Program-made: the position numbers and the translations under genes
NCBI RefSeq assembly: GCF_018449475.1
Contig: NZ_JAHCQH010000023.1
Span: forward strand, 62,001 to 126,000
From: Ancylobacter radicis
Lineage (GTDB): Bacteria; Pseudomonadota; Alphaproteobacteria; Rhizobiales; Xanthobacteraceae
Length of the DNA: 64,000 nucleotides
Direction: 5' to 3'
Shown here: positions 9,084-19,081 of the stretch, piece after piece
Numbering within the stretch: position 1 is the stretch's first letter
Layout of the letters: each line of letters begins with the position of its first letter
Notes under the pieces: model-generated
Database searches by the model: none
What the model was told of the DNA's origin: nothing
Seen by the model: only the letters and a program-made list of their open reading frames with translations

Positions 9084-9710
9084 ATGTGGATCGGACGGGA
9101 AGGCCGTGGTGTTTCCGGCGGCGGTTCGAACGGAACATTTCTCGAGGGACAGATGCTCGTCGCCATGCCCGGCATGCGCGACGAACGCTTCGCTCGTTCG
9201 GTGATCTATCTGTGCGCCCACTCGCCCGAGGGGGCGATGGGCATCATCGTCAACCAGCCCGCCAGCAACATCAAATTCACCGATCTTCTGGTGCAGCTCG
9301 ACGTCATTCCGCAGGATGAGCGCATCCACCTGCCGCCCGGCGCGGGCGGGGTGAAGGTGCTCAAGGGCGGGCCGGTCGAGACCGGGCGCGGCTTCGTGCT
9401 GCACAGCGCCGATTTCTTCATCCAGGATTCGACGCTGCCGATCGACGACGGCATCTGCCTCACCGCGACGCTCGACATCCTCAAGGCGATCGCCGCCGGC
9501 GGCGGGCCGGCCAATGCGGTGCTGGCGCTCGGCTATGCCGGCTGGGCGCCCGGCCAGCTGGAGAACGAGATCCAGCAGAATGGCTGGCTGCACTGCCCGG
9601 CCGACAGCGCGCTGGTGTTCGATGCCGATGCGGGGGCGAAATACGACCTCGCCTTGCGCAAGATCGGCATCGATCCCGGCATGCTCTCCTCGCAGGCCGG
9701 CCACGCCTGA
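9084..9710 (+). CDS. YqgE/AlgH family protein
   Basis: A 208-residue member of the UPF0301 (YqgE/AlgH) family. The core begins [20 protein letters not shown] near residue 20. [18 protein letters not shown] and [17 protein letters not shown] follow, then the C-terminal [20 protein letters not shown] near 150. The biochemical role is unproven; AlgH was linked to alginate gene control in Pseudomonas. The ATG at 9084 adds about 20 residues before the conserved start, and no good alternative is visible. It converges on the GGDEF/EAL gene. Confidence 0.9.
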   Translation: MWIGREGRGVSGGGSNGTFLEGQMLVAMPGMRDERFARSVIYLCAHSPEGAMGIIVNQPASNIKFTDLLVQLDVIPQDERIHLPPGAGGVKVLKGGPVETGRGFVLHSADFFIQDSTLPIDDGICLTATLDILKAIAAGGGPANAVLALGYAGWAPGQLENEIQQNGWLHCPADSALVFDADAGAKYDLALRKIGIDPGMLSSQAGHA

Positions 9711-9753
9711 GGCGGGCTTGCGCGCCGTTCTCTCGTCACGAAACCGATAGGGC

Positions 9754-12700
9754 TCAGCCCTGCGGCGCGGTCTTGGCCGCCGCGGGGACCGTGGGCTTGC
9801 CGTCCACCGGGGCCGCGGCCGCTGGCGGGCGAGCCGGTGGGGTCTGGGCGGCGCGGGGGACCGGCACCGTGGCAGGGGTCGCGGCAGCAGTCGTCGCGGC
9901 GGTCGCAGCAGGAGGGCGGGGCTCCGGCCGTGGCCCGCCATTGGGATTGGCGCCATCGCCCGGCGCGCCATTGGCGGCGCGCGCGGGGGCCGCGCGGCGC
10001 GCGGGCTGCGCCTGGGCAGGCTGGGCTTGCACGGGTTGGGCTTGCACGGGCTGGGCTTGGGCCGGCTGGGCCTTGGCCGGCGGCGAGGGCTGGGCGGTCG
10101 ACGCGGCATCGCCGCCCGGCGCCGGCGTGGCGGCCGACTTGGCTGCCGGCGCGTCCTTGCCCGCTTCCTTGCCGCCCGCCTCCTTGCTGCTCTCGTCCTT
10201 GCCCTTGCCGCGCGCCAGCAGGCGCCCGCCGAGCGTGGCGGGAGCGGCGTCCGGCTGAAGCCGCTTGCGGGCCTCCTCGGCGCTCAGCATCTCGCCGAAC
10301 AGCTTGCCCTGGCCGAAGCGGCAGCCGAGCTTGGCAAGCGCGGCGGCGGCCTGCTCGGTTTCGATGCCCTCGGCCACGATGTCCATGCCGAGATCATGCG
10401 CCATGTTGATGATGGTCCGCAGGATGACCGGGCGCTGTGCCTTGTTGCCGCTGCGCCCCAGCGCCTTCATGAAGGTGCGGTCGACATTGATGGTGTCGAA
10501 GGGGAAACGCTGGAGATAGGCCAGCGAGGAATAGCCGGTGCCGAAATCGTCGAGCGACAGGCCGGCGCCCAGCTCGCGCATCCGCATCAGGATCTGCGCG
10601 GCATATTCCGGGTTTTCCATCACCAGCGATTCGGCCAGCTCCAGCTTCAGCGTGCCGGGGGCTACGACATTGCGGGCGAGGATCGCCTTGATGTCCTGCA
10701 ACAAATCGTGGCGCAGCATCTGCCGCGAGGAGATGTTGACCGAGACGAAGACTGGCTCGCCGCGCATGCCGCGCTGCCAGCCGCCGAGCTGGCGGGCGGC
10801 GCTGTCGAGCAGGAACAGGTCGATGTCGACGATGAGGCCGGTATCCTCGGCGAGCGAGAAGAAATCGTCCGGGCCGAGCAGGCCGAGCGTGGGGTGCTGC
10901 CAGCGCGCCATCGCCTCGAAGCCGGCAATGGCGCGGGAGGCGAGGTCGACCACCGGCTGGTAGACGATGCTGATCTCGCCGCGCTCCAGCGCCTGGCGCA
11001 GATCGGCCTCCATGGTCAGCCGGTCGAGCTTGTGCGTGCGCATGCTCGGGCGGAACACCTCGATGCGGTCGCCGCCGACCCGCTTGGCGAAATACATCGC
11101 CAGCTCGGCATCCTTCAGCATCTCGTTCGGCGCCCGCTTCTGCCCGTCGGACAGCAGCAGACCGATGGAGGCGGTGATGAAGATCTCGCGGTCGCCGAAG
11201 GTGATCGGCGCGCGCAGCGTGCGGCGCAGCGTGTCGGCGAAGGCGGTGATGCGCTCGGGGTCCCTCTCCGAGAGCAGGATCAGCGCGAAATGGTCGCTGC
11301 CGAGCCGGGCCAGCGTGTCCTGCTGCTTGGTGAGGCGCATCAGCCGGCGCGCCACGGTGAGCAGGATCGAGTCTCCCGCCGGCATGCCGAGGCTGGCATT
11401 GACCTGCTTGAAGCGGTCGAGGTCGATCAGCATGATCGTCGGCTTCAGCGTCTCGTCGGCGCGCGCATAGCCGTTCGCGGAGGACAGCCGGTCGAGGAAC
11501 AGTTCGCGGTTCGGCAGGCCGGTTAGGTTGTCATGCACCGCGTCGTGCAGCATCCGCTCCTCGGCGGTGCGGCTGTCGGTGACGTCGGAGAGCGTGCCGA
11601 TGCAGCGCACCACCTCGCCATCGGTGCCGACCACCGGGCGGGCGCGCAGGTTGAACCACAGATAATGCCCGTCCTGCGCGCGCAGGCGGAAGTCCTGGTC
11701 GATCCGCCCGCGCCGCTGGTCGAGCAGCCCGTCCAGCGTGGCGCGGAAGCGGTCGCGGTCGGCCGGGTGGATGATGTCGAGCCAGCCGGCGGCCTCGGTC
11801 TCCAGCGCGCCGTGCTTGAGGCCGAGCAGGTGCTCGGCTTCCGGGCTGACATGGATGCGGTCGGTGTCGACGTCCCAGTCCCAGACGATGTCGCCGGAAC
11901 CGGCCACGGCCAGCGCCCGGCGCTCCAGCTCCTGCGCGCTGCCGGCGACCGAGCCGATGCCGGCGAAGGCGTGCTGCATCACGGTGAAGCCGATCAGCAT
12001 GACGATGAGCACGAGCCCGCCCAGCAGGGCAGGGGCCACGAGGTCGTTGCCGATATGGCCGGACACCGCCATGCCGGCGGTGAGCACCCACACGACCAGC
12101 AGGAACAGGGTCGGGATGATCAGCACCGCGCGGTCATAGCGGTGCAGCGCCAGCCACAGCACCACCGCGAAGCCCATGAACGAGACCACCAGCAGCGAGG
12201 GCCGGGCGATGCCGGCGGCGGCCGAGGGGTCGAGCAGGGCGAGGCCGACGAGGGCGGCGAGAAAGACCAGCCAGCCGGCGGTGATGTGGGCGTAGCGCAC
12301 ATGCCAGCGGTTGAGGTTGAGATAGGCGAACAGGAACACCACCAGCGTCGCCGCCAGCATCGCCTCGCCCGCGGCGCGCCAGAATTGCTGCGCCAGCGGC
12401 GAGATGCCGAACACTTTCGACCAGAAGCCGAAATCGAGGCCGATATAGCCGAGCACCGCCCAAGCCAGCGCGGCGGCGGCCGGGAACATCGCGCTGCCCT
12501 TCACCACGAACAGGATGGTGAGGAACAGCGCCAGCAGGCCGGCAATGCCGATGACGATGCCGTTATAGAGGGTGAAGGAGTTGACCTTGTCCTTATAGGC
12601 CTCGGGCTCCCACAGATAGAGCTGCGGCAGGCCGGAATCGGCGAGCTCCGCCACCAGCGTGACGGTCGTGCCGGGGTCGAGCGTGATGAGGTAGACGTCG

Positions 12701-13170
12701 GCGTCCGGCGCGCTCTGCCGCTCCGGGCGGAAGCCCTGGCTCGCGGTGACGTTGAGGATGCGGCGATTGCCGAGATCGGGCCAGAACACGCCCGAGCCGA
12801 CCATGCGGTAATGCGGCGCCACGATCAGCCGGTCGACCTGCTCGTCGGTGTTGTTGGCGAGCGCGAACACCGCCCATTTGCTGCCATCCGGCCCCGGCGC
12901 GACCGAGCGCACCTCGATGCGGCGCACGATGCCGTCCGAGCCCGGCACGGTCGAGACCTGGATGCGGTCGGTGTCGCTGGTGTGGCGCTCGATGGCGGGG
13001 GCGAGGTCGACCACCAGCGCGTCGAGACGGATCGCCACCGCTTCGAGCGCCATCGCGCCCGAAGTCGGGACCGCGCTCGCCAGCACGAGCGCGAGAAGGG
13101 CGAATGCCAACCGTCCGAAGCCCCGCGCGAGGGCGGGCAGGGACGGCGGGAACCGACGGTGGAAGGCCAA
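9754..13170 (-). CDS. membrane sensor with PAS, degenerate GGDEF and degenerate EAL domains
   Basis: About 1138 residues. A signal or first membrane helix (LAFALLALVLASAVP) is followed by an extracytoplasmic beta-rich region to about residue 195. A cluster of roughly seven membrane helices (about 197-413) comes next, then PAS (437-537), GGDEF and EAL domains. The GGDEF signature reads RLGSDHF, losing the catalytic glutamate. In EAL, the motif is EAMAR, the catalytic lysine position reads INVDRTF instead of KIDRSF, and QGY reads QGK, although DDFGTGYSSL and VAEGIETE are intact. A Lys/Ala/Pro/Gln-rich tail of about 150 residues follows from about 987. A TTG start at 13170 is chosen because AGAGG lies six bases before it; it is not certain. 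A c-di-GMP receptor or weak phosphodiesterase is likely. Confidence 0.78.
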   Translation of the reverse strand: MAFHRRFPPSLPALARGFGRLAFALLALVLASAVPTSGAMALEAVAIRLDALVVDLAPAIERHTSDTDRIQVSTVPGSDGIVRRIEVRSVAPGPDGSKWAVFALANNTDEQVDRLIVAPHYRMVGSGVFWPDLGNRRILNVTASQGFRPERQSAPDADVYLITLDPGTTVTLVAELADSGLPQLYLWEPEAYKDKVNSFTLYNGIVIGIAGLLALFLTILFVVKGSAMFPAAAALAWAVLGYIGLDFGFWSKVFGISPLAQQFWRAAGEAMLAATLVVFLFAYLNLNRWHVRYAHITAGWLVFLAALVGLALLDPSAAAGIARPSLLVVSFMGFAVVLWLALHRYDRAVLIIPTLFLLVVWVLTAGMAVSGHIGNDLVAPALLGGLVLIVMLIGFTVMQHAFAGIGSVAGSAQELERRALAVAGSGDIVWDWDVDTDRIHVSPEAEHLLGLKHGALETEAAGWLDIIHPADRDRFRATLDGLLDQRRGRIDQDFRLRAQDGHYLWFNLRARPVVGTDGEVVRCIGTLSDVTDSRTAEERMLHDAVHDNLTGLPNRELFLDRLSSANGYARADETLKPTIMLIDLDRFKQVNASLGMPAGDSILLTVARRLMRLTKQQDTLARLGSDHFALILLSERDPERITAFADTLRRTLRAPITFGDREIFITASIGLLLSDGQKRAPNEMLKDAELAMYFAKRVGGDRIEVFRPSMRTHKLDRLTMEADLRQALERGEISIVYQPVVDLASRAIAGFEAMARWQHPTLGLLGPDDFFSLAEDTGLIVDIDLFLLDSAARQLGGWQRGMRGEPVFVSVNISSRQMLRHDLLQDIKAILARNVVAPGTLKLELAESLVMENPEYAAQILMRMRELGAGLSLDDFGTGYSSLAYLQRFPFDTINVDRTFMKALGRSGNKAQRPVILRTIINMAHDLGMDIVAEGIETEQAAAALAKLGCRFGQGKLFGEMLSAEEARKRLQPDAAPATLGGRLLARGKGKDESSKEAGGKEAGKDAPAAKSAATPAPGGDAASTAQPSPPAKAQPAQAQPVQAQPVQAQPAQAQPARRAAPARAANGAPGDGANPNGGPRPEPRPPAATAATTAAATPATVPVPRAAQTPPARPPAAAAPVDGKPTVPAAAKTAPQG
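10000..10077. repeat. 15-bp tandem repeat inside the GGDEF/EAL gene tail
   Basis: Units resembling GGGCTGGGCTTGCAC recur about five times. On the minus strand they encode the pentapeptide-like pattern AQPVQ / AQPAQ. It is a low-complexity, potentially slippage-prone linker in the C-terminal tail of the signalling protein. Confidence 0.7.
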
Positions 13171-13449
13171 ACGGGTACCTCTGCTTCTGGCGTCAGCCGT
13201 GTCGAAGACCGCGACGAAGTCCGCGAAGGAATCCGCCCGTCGCCGGCTCCCCCGCGGCGACGCGCCACGATGAGTAGCGGCGCCGCGCGGCGGGGGCAAG
13301 GCGTGCGGGTCCGGGCATCCCGGACAATTGCCGGCAGGACCGGGTGTTGCGGTATAGGCCGGCCGGCCGGGCGGCGGACCATCCACCCCAATCGTGAAGC
13401 ATTTGCGGCGCGGATACCGGCCGGGGCGGTTGATGGGACGAGAGCGGGG

Positions 13450-14559
13450 TCACAGCGCGGTCGGCGACTGCCAGAGCTTCAACCGGGCGTCGACCGCGGC
13501 GCGCTCCTGCGGCGTCAGGCTCTCCACCAGCTTGTCGAGCACGGGATCGTCGAGCTTCTTCGCCTTGGCGGTGAGGTGCCAGGCGGCGGCGGCGATCTTG
13601 TCCTGCGGCACGCCGCGCCCGGCCGAGAGGATGCGGGCATAGCGGTTCTGGGCGATCGGGTTGCCGGCGAGCGCCGCCTTGCGGAACAGGGCGGCGGCGC
13701 GGGCCTCGTCCTTCGGCACGCCGGCGCCATTGAACACCAGGATGCCGAGTTCGGTGGTGGCGACCACATTGCCGAGATCATCGGCGCGGGCCAGCAGCCG
13801 GGCGGATTCGAGCGGGTCCTTGGGCACGCCATTGCCGTCGCGATACAGCGTGGCCAGCGCATAGACCGCGTCCGGCTGGTCAGCATCGGCGGCCTGCTTG
13901 AACCACTCGGCCGCCGTCGCCGGCTCCTTGGGGGCGACCGCGCCCTGCAGATAGATGAGGCCGAGATTGTAGGCGGCGGCGGAATTGCCCTTGGCGGCGG
14001 CGGCGCGCAGCATGGTCACGCCGTCATCCTTCTGGTCGGGCGCGCCGGTGATCAGCGTCAGCGAGCCGAGGGTGAACAGCGCATCCGCATTGCCCTTGGC
14101 GGCTGCGGCTTCGTACCATTTCTGCGCTGCGGCCTGGTCCTGCCGCACGCCATAGCCCTGCGAGAGAATCTCGCCGGCCAGCACCATGGCGACCGGATCG
14201 CCCTGCGCATTGGCCCGCTGCACCGCGAGGGTGAGCGCGGTTTTGTAGCGCCCGCGCTGATAGGCGGCAAAGGCCGGGTCGGGCGGGGTTGCCGACTTGC
14301 CCGTCTTCGCCGTCGTGGATTTGGCGGCGCCGGGCTTGGTGAGCGGGATCGAGGCCGGCGCCTTGCTCGGCGTCGCGCCGCCCGGCGGGGGAACATTGAC
14401 GCCCGGCGGGCCATCGCCCGGCGGCGGGTTGTAGACCGGCAGCTGGATCGGGCCGTCCTGCGCGCGCACGGACGCCGGCGCGGTCAGCCCCGCCGCCAGC
14501 ATGGCGAGCAGCGCGGCGAGCCGGGAGACCGAGCGTGAGGGAAACCGGCCCGCGCGCAT
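13450..14559 (-). CDS. exported Sel1-repeat (SLR) protein
   Basis: A 369-residue protein with signal peptide MRAGRFPSRSVSRLAALLAM and following LAAGLTAPASVRAQ. A Pro-rich linker (about 30-85) precedes at least six Sel1-type alpha/alpha repeats from about residue 110 to 340. Recognisable units are AAQKWYEAAAAKGNADALF, GVTMLRAAAAKGNSAAAYNL, AAEWFKQAADADQPDAVYAL and AAALFRKAALAGNPIAQNRY. Such proteins are scaffolds for protein-protein contacts, and the partner is unknown. Its start codon overlaps the stop of the preceding thiamine-synthase-like gene (TGATG), so translation is probably coupled. Confidence 0.86.
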   Translation of the reverse strand: MRAGRFPSRSVSRLAALLAMLAAGLTAPASVRAQDGPIQLPVYNPPPGDGPPGVNVPPPGGATPSKAPASIPLTKPGAAKSTTAKTGKSATPPDPAFAAYQRGRYKTALTLAVQRANAQGDPVAMVLAGEILSQGYGVRQDQAAAQKWYEAAAAKGNADALFTLGSLTLITGAPDQKDDGVTMLRAAAAKGNSAAAYNLGLIYLQGAVAPKEPATAAEWFKQAADADQPDAVYALATLYRDGNGVPKDPLESARLLARADDLGNVVATTELGILVFNGAGVPKDEARAAALFRKAALAGNPIAQNRYARILSAGRGVPQDKIAAAAWHLTAKAKKLDDPVLDKLVESLTPQERAAVDARLKLWQSPTAL

Positions 14560-15206
14560 CAGGCGGCGGCTCCGGCGAGCGTGTCGGCCAGCGCCGCGCT
14601 CTCGCCCAGCAGCGTGTGCTCGATGGCGATAAAGTCGGCCCCGGCCTCGACCAGCGCCCGGACCTCCTCCAGCGAGCCCGCATAGGCGACGCAGGGCGGC
14701 TCGAAAAGCTGAACCCACCAGTCGGTGCGCTCCAGCGTGGTCTCGAAGGGGGGACGGCGCCCTTGCGCGTCGGGCTCGCCGAACATCACATAATCGGCCC
14801 CCGCCTCGGCGGCGGTCATCGCGTCGTGCTTGGTGCGCAGGCCGCCGGCACCGGCGATGCCGTTCGGGCGCAGCACCGGCAGCGCGCCCTTGAGCGCCAC
14901 GGCGCCGTCGAGATGCGCGCCATCGGCGCCGAGCGCCATCGCCAGCACCGCATTCGCCTCGATCAGGCAGGCCGCGCCGATCTCCTGGCTGGCGGCGACC
15001 AGCGGGCGCAGCCGATCGGACGGCTTGTCGCCCGGCCCGGCCTCGGGACGCAGCAGGACGGCGGCAATGTCCATCGTGGTGCCAGCCTGCCGCAGCGCGG
15101 CGACAGCGGCATTGGCCGCCTCGTCGGCCGGAGCATCGACGAGCACGTAAAGGCGGGGGGCGAGGCGGGTCGGTTCGGAAGCGGTACGGGCCATGAGATC
15201 AGCCAT
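14559..15206 (-). CDS. thiamine phosphate synthase-like (TMP-TENI family) protein
   Basis: A 215-residue TIM-barrel protein related to ThiE/TenI: RLYVLVDAPADEAANAAVAA at the start, DIAAVLLRP near residue 45, CLIEANAVLAMALGADGAHLDG near 80-100, and ADYVMFGEPDAQGRRPPFET near 135. Against canonical ThiE, the GADGxHLGQ motif ends in LDG, and the phosphate-binding G-S-x-H region reads GAGGLRTKHDAM. It may therefore be a divergent paralogue rather than the biosynthetic enzyme. No other thi genes are adjacent. The ATGs at 15206 and 15194 are both possible. It overlaps the Sel1 gene by one base. Confidence 0.72.
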   Translation of the reverse strand: MADLMARTASEPTRLAPRLYVLVDAPADEAANAAVAALRQAGTTMDIAAVLLRPEAGPGDKPSDRLRPLVAASQEIGAACLIEANAVLAMALGADGAHLDGAVALKGALPVLRPNGIAGAGGLRTKHDAMTAAEAGADYVMFGEPDAQGRRPPFETTLERTDWWVQLFEPPCVAYAGSLEEVRALVEAGADFIAIEHTLLGESAALADTLAGAAA

Positions 15207-15498
15207 GTTTCAGGATGGCGGCGAAAGCGCGGCGCCGGGTGAGATTGTCTAGTGCCCTTTGGCCCGCGACGGAATCGCTGCGTGGCCGGAAAATGCCGTG
15301 GCGGGCGAAAAAGCGGCTTCCGGCGTGTCGGCCGGGCCGTGAGCGGGCCCGTTCGGCCCCCGCGCGCGCCACCTCGCGAGGCTGTGCGCAGCGGAATGCT
15401 TCACCCGGCGGTCACGGAGGTGGTAAAGCTTGCGGGTGCGGCACGTTGGCCTGAAGGGCCGGCGCATCTCCGCCGCGCCACGATAATTCGAGGAAATC

Positions 15499-18003
15499 AT
15501 GCCCATCCGCCATGCCCGCCTCGCCGTTCTTCTCGCCGCGACGGCGTTGAGCGCGACGCCGCTTCTCGCCCAGTCTGCTGCTCAACCCGCCGCCGGTCAG
15601 CCCACGGCCACCCCGGCGGCCGTGGCACCTGACGCGGCCGGTGCCGCCTCCGCCGTTCCGGCCGCGCTGGCCTGGCCGCGCAGCTTCGATCTCGGCGACC
15701 AGATGATCCAGCTCTATCAGCCCCTGGTCGAGCAGTTCGACGGCAACAGCCTCTCCGGCCGCGCCGCCGTCGCCATCGGGCCGAAGACCGGCACGCCGAC
15801 CTATGGCATCGCCTATTTCACTGCCAATGTGACGATCGACAAGCCGGCGCGTCTCGTCCAGCTCAGCAACATCGCCATCACCAAGGTGGATGTGCCGACC
15901 GACCCGGCGCAGGACGTGACGTTGATGAGCGCGCTCCAGTCGCATCTGCCGCCGCAGGGCATGACGGTGGCGCTCGATCACCTGCTCACCAGCTACGCCG
16001 CCTCCAAGGAAGTCACTAAGGAGATGACGCAGCCGGTCGAGAACACCCCGCCGCAGGTTCTGTTCGCCGACAAGCCGACCATCCTCGTGCTGGTCTCCGG
16101 CGCCCCGGTGCTGCGCCCGATCGACGGCGCCGCCGGCTTCCAGCGCGTCATCAACACCCGCCCGCTGATTCTGGTCGACGCCAATGGCGGCTTCCACCTT
16201 CAGGCGGCCGGCGCCTGGTACGCGGCGCGCGCGATCGAGGGGCCGTGGGCGCTCGATGCCCGTCCCGATGCGTCGATGCAGGCGGCGGGCAGCATGGCCA
16301 ATTACGCCGAGGCGGCCGAGACGCTGCTGCCGGCCGATGGCCAGCCGCCCAAGGTGCCGCCGGCCGTCGTCGTCTCGACCAAACCCGCCGAACTCGTCAT
16401 CACCGACGGCGCGCCGCAGATGGTGCCGGTGAATGGCACGGCGCTGCTGCGCGTCGGCAATGCCGACCACGCCATCATCCTCGATCCGTCGAGCAACCAG
16501 TATTACATCCTGATCTCCGGCCGCTGGTTCCGCGCCGCCGGCCTCAACGGGCCGTGGAGCTTCGTGCCGGGCACCAGCCTGCCGGGTGATTTCAAGAAGA
16601 TCGCCCCGACCGATCCGGCGGCCAATGCGCTGGTTGCCGTGCCCGGCACCCCGCAGGCCAAGGAAGCGGCCATCGCCGCCACCGTCCCGCAGACCGCCAC
16701 CATTTCGCGCAACACCCAGCTCACCGTGCAGTATGACGGCGGGACGCCGAAATTCGTGCCGATCCAGGGCACCCGCCTGTCCTATGCGGAGAACACCCGC
16801 ACCCCGGTCATCATGATCGACCCGACGCGCTATTACGCGCTGTTCAAGGGCGCCTGGTTCGTCGCCGGGGCGCCGGCCGGCCCGTGGTTCGTCACCGCGA
16901 CCGTGCCGGCGGCGATCTACACCATCCCGGCCTCCTCGCCGCTGCACTATGTGACCTATGTGAAGATCTACGCGGCGACGCCCGATGTGGTGACGGTCGG
17001 CTACACGCCGGGCTATCTCGGGGTGATGCTGGCGCCGGGCGGCACGGTGGTCTACGGCACTGGCTATGATTGCGCCGGCTATGTCGGCACCTACTGGTAT
17101 GGCTGCCCGGCCACCTATGGCTACAACGCCGCCTTCGCCTGGACCTCGGGCTTCGCCTTCGGCTTTGCCGCCGGCTATCCTTGGGGCGCCTGGGGCCCGG
17201 CCTGGGGGCCGTATTGGGGCCCCGGCCCGTGGGGTGGCCCTTGGGCGGGCGTCAACGTCAACCAGACCAACATCTACGGCCAGTGGGGTGGCAGCGCCAC
17301 CATCAACCACGCCTATGGCTACAACCCGTGGACCGGCCGGGACTACGCCTATAACGGCATGAGCGGGCTCGGCGCCAATGGCACGGCCTTCCAGGCCCGT
17401 TCGGCGGCCTCGTTCAACCCGTGGACCGGCAATTACGCGGCCGGCCGCGAGGGCTCCTTCTTCAACCCGAACACGGGCGCCGCCGGTGCGGCGCGCGCGG
17501 GCGTGGTCGGCAATGTCGACAGCGGCAATTTCGCCGCCGGCCGGCAGTCCGCCGCCTACAACCCGACCACCGGCTTCGGCCATGCCTCGGAGAGCGGGGT
17601 CAGCGTCAATAACGGTCAGATCAGCGCCGACAGCCGCGGCATCGCCGGAAATACCAAGACCGGCAATGGCGTCGCGTGGAACAATGGCAATGTCTATACC
17701 GACCATGACGGCAGCATCCACCAGTATGACCCGTCGAGCGGCTGGCAGCGCAACACCTCCAATGGCTGGCAGTCGGATATCGACCAGTCGCAGGTCGACC
17801 GGCTGAACCAGCAGCGGTCCTTCCAGCAATATGGCAATGACCGGGTCGACAGCATCGCCCGTGCCGGCGGCTTCGCGGCCGGCGGGGGCGACTACGCCCG
17901 CTCCTATGGCGGTGGCGACTTCGGCGGGTTCCGTGGCGGCGGCGGTGATTTCGGCGGCTTCCATGGCGGCATGGGCGGGGGCTTCGGCGGCTTCCGCCGC
18001 TGA
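15499..18003 (+). CDS. large exported protein with three internal modules and Gly/Tyr/Trp-rich repeats
   Basis: An 834-residue protein I cannot assign to a named function. The signal peptide is MPIRHARLAVLLAATALSAT plus PLLAQS. An alpha/beta N-domain spans about 55-180. Three related modules follow, each ending in a GxWxxA...GPW signature: GAWYAARAIEGPW (near 236), GRWFRAAGLNGPW (340) and GAWFVAGAPAGPW (450), about 105-110 residues apart. Residues 515-600 are extremely rich in Gly, Tyr, Trp and Pro. Then come repeats built on NPxTG (YNPWTGRDYA, FNPWTGNYAA, FNPNTGAAGA, YNPTTGFGHA), and a Gly/Phe tail. Surface or extracellular-matrix localisation is likely. A strong hairpin follows the gene. 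Confidence 0.85.
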   Translation: MPIRHARLAVLLAATALSATPLLAQSAAQPAAGQPTATPAAVAPDAAGAASAVPAALAWPRSFDLGDQMIQLYQPLVEQFDGNSLSGRAAVAIGPKTGTPTYGIAYFTANVTIDKPARLVQLSNIAITKVDVPTDPAQDVTLMSALQSHLPPQGMTVALDHLLTSYAASKEVTKEMTQPVENTPPQVLFADKPTILVLVSGAPVLRPIDGAAGFQRVINTRPLILVDANGGFHLQAAGAWYAARAIEGPWALDARPDASMQAAGSMANYAEAAETLLPADGQPPKVPPAVVVSTKPAELVITDGAPQMVPVNGTALLRVGNADHAIILDPSSNQYYILISGRWFRAAGLNGPWSFVPGTSLPGDFKKIAPTDPAANALVAVPGTPQAKEAAIAATVPQTATISRNTQLTVQYDGGTPKFVPIQGTRLSYAENTRTPVIMIDPTRYYALFKGAWFVAGAPAGPWFVTATVPAAIYTIPASSPLHYVTYVKIYAATPDVVTVGYTPGYLGVMLAPGGTVVYGTGYDCAGYVGTYWYGCPATYGYNAAFAWTSGFAFGFAAGYPWGAWGPAWGPYWGPGPWGGPWAGVNVNQTNIYGQWGGSATINHAYGYNPWTGRDYAYNGMSGLGANGTAFQARSAASFNPWTGNYAAGREGSFFNPNTGAAGAARAGVVGNVDSGNFAAGRQSAAYNPTTGFGHASESGVSVNNGQISADSRGIAGNTKTGNGVAWNNGNVYTDHDGSIHQYDPSSGWQRNTSNGWQSDIDQSQVDRLNQQRSFQQYGNDRVDSIARAGGFAAGGGDYARSYGGGDFGGFRGGGGDFGGFHGGMGGGFGGFRR

Positions 18004-18031
18004 CCCTGATCGCACTCGCGTCGACACCCCC

Positions 18032-18058
18032 TTATCCCCGGCCTCGTGCCGGGGATAA
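18032..18058. terminator. hairpin between convergent exported-protein gene and pstB
   Basis: A perfect 11-bp inverted repeat TTATCCCCGGC / GCCGGGGATAA with loop CTCGT in the 76-base convergent gap. It probably stops transcription from both sides, and its core resembles the palindromic repeats found elsewhere in the window. Confidence 0.65.
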
Positions 18059-18079
18059 TCGTTTCAGAGCCGGGTGCGC

Positions 18080-18934
<855 letters not shown>

Positions 18935-19026
18935 AGTGAGAGAGGAGTCTAGAGCAATCGGCCGGGCGTGCGTTGCGTAAGGTCAAGCACAGGCCGACTC
19001 TGTCCGAAGTTTAATATAAGTCGGCA

Positions 19027-19056
19027 AAATAAAAGCGCCGCCTTTCGGCGGCGCTT
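19027..19056 (-). terminator. Rho-independent terminator after class I aldolase
   Basis: On the minus strand a 10-bp stem AAGCGCCGCC / GGCGGCGCTT (19033-19042 with 19047-19056), tetraloop GAAA, is followed by TTATTTT. It lies 25 bases past the aldolase stop and separates the carbon-metabolism genes from pstB. Confidence 0.88.
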
Positions 19057-19081
19057 GATCTTCGCGGGTGAAGGCGACCGC

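Noticed and set aside
11533..14538. 1001-codon open frame on the plus strand
   Set aside because: It is antisense to the GGDEF/EAL and Sel1 genes and spans their boundary; its product is Arg/His/Gly-rich without recognisable domains.
15412..18027. 871-codon open frame on the minus strand opposite the large exported protein
   Set aside because: Long antisense frames are expected in DNA this GC-rich. The translation has no family motifs, while the plus strand gives a signal peptide and internal repeats.
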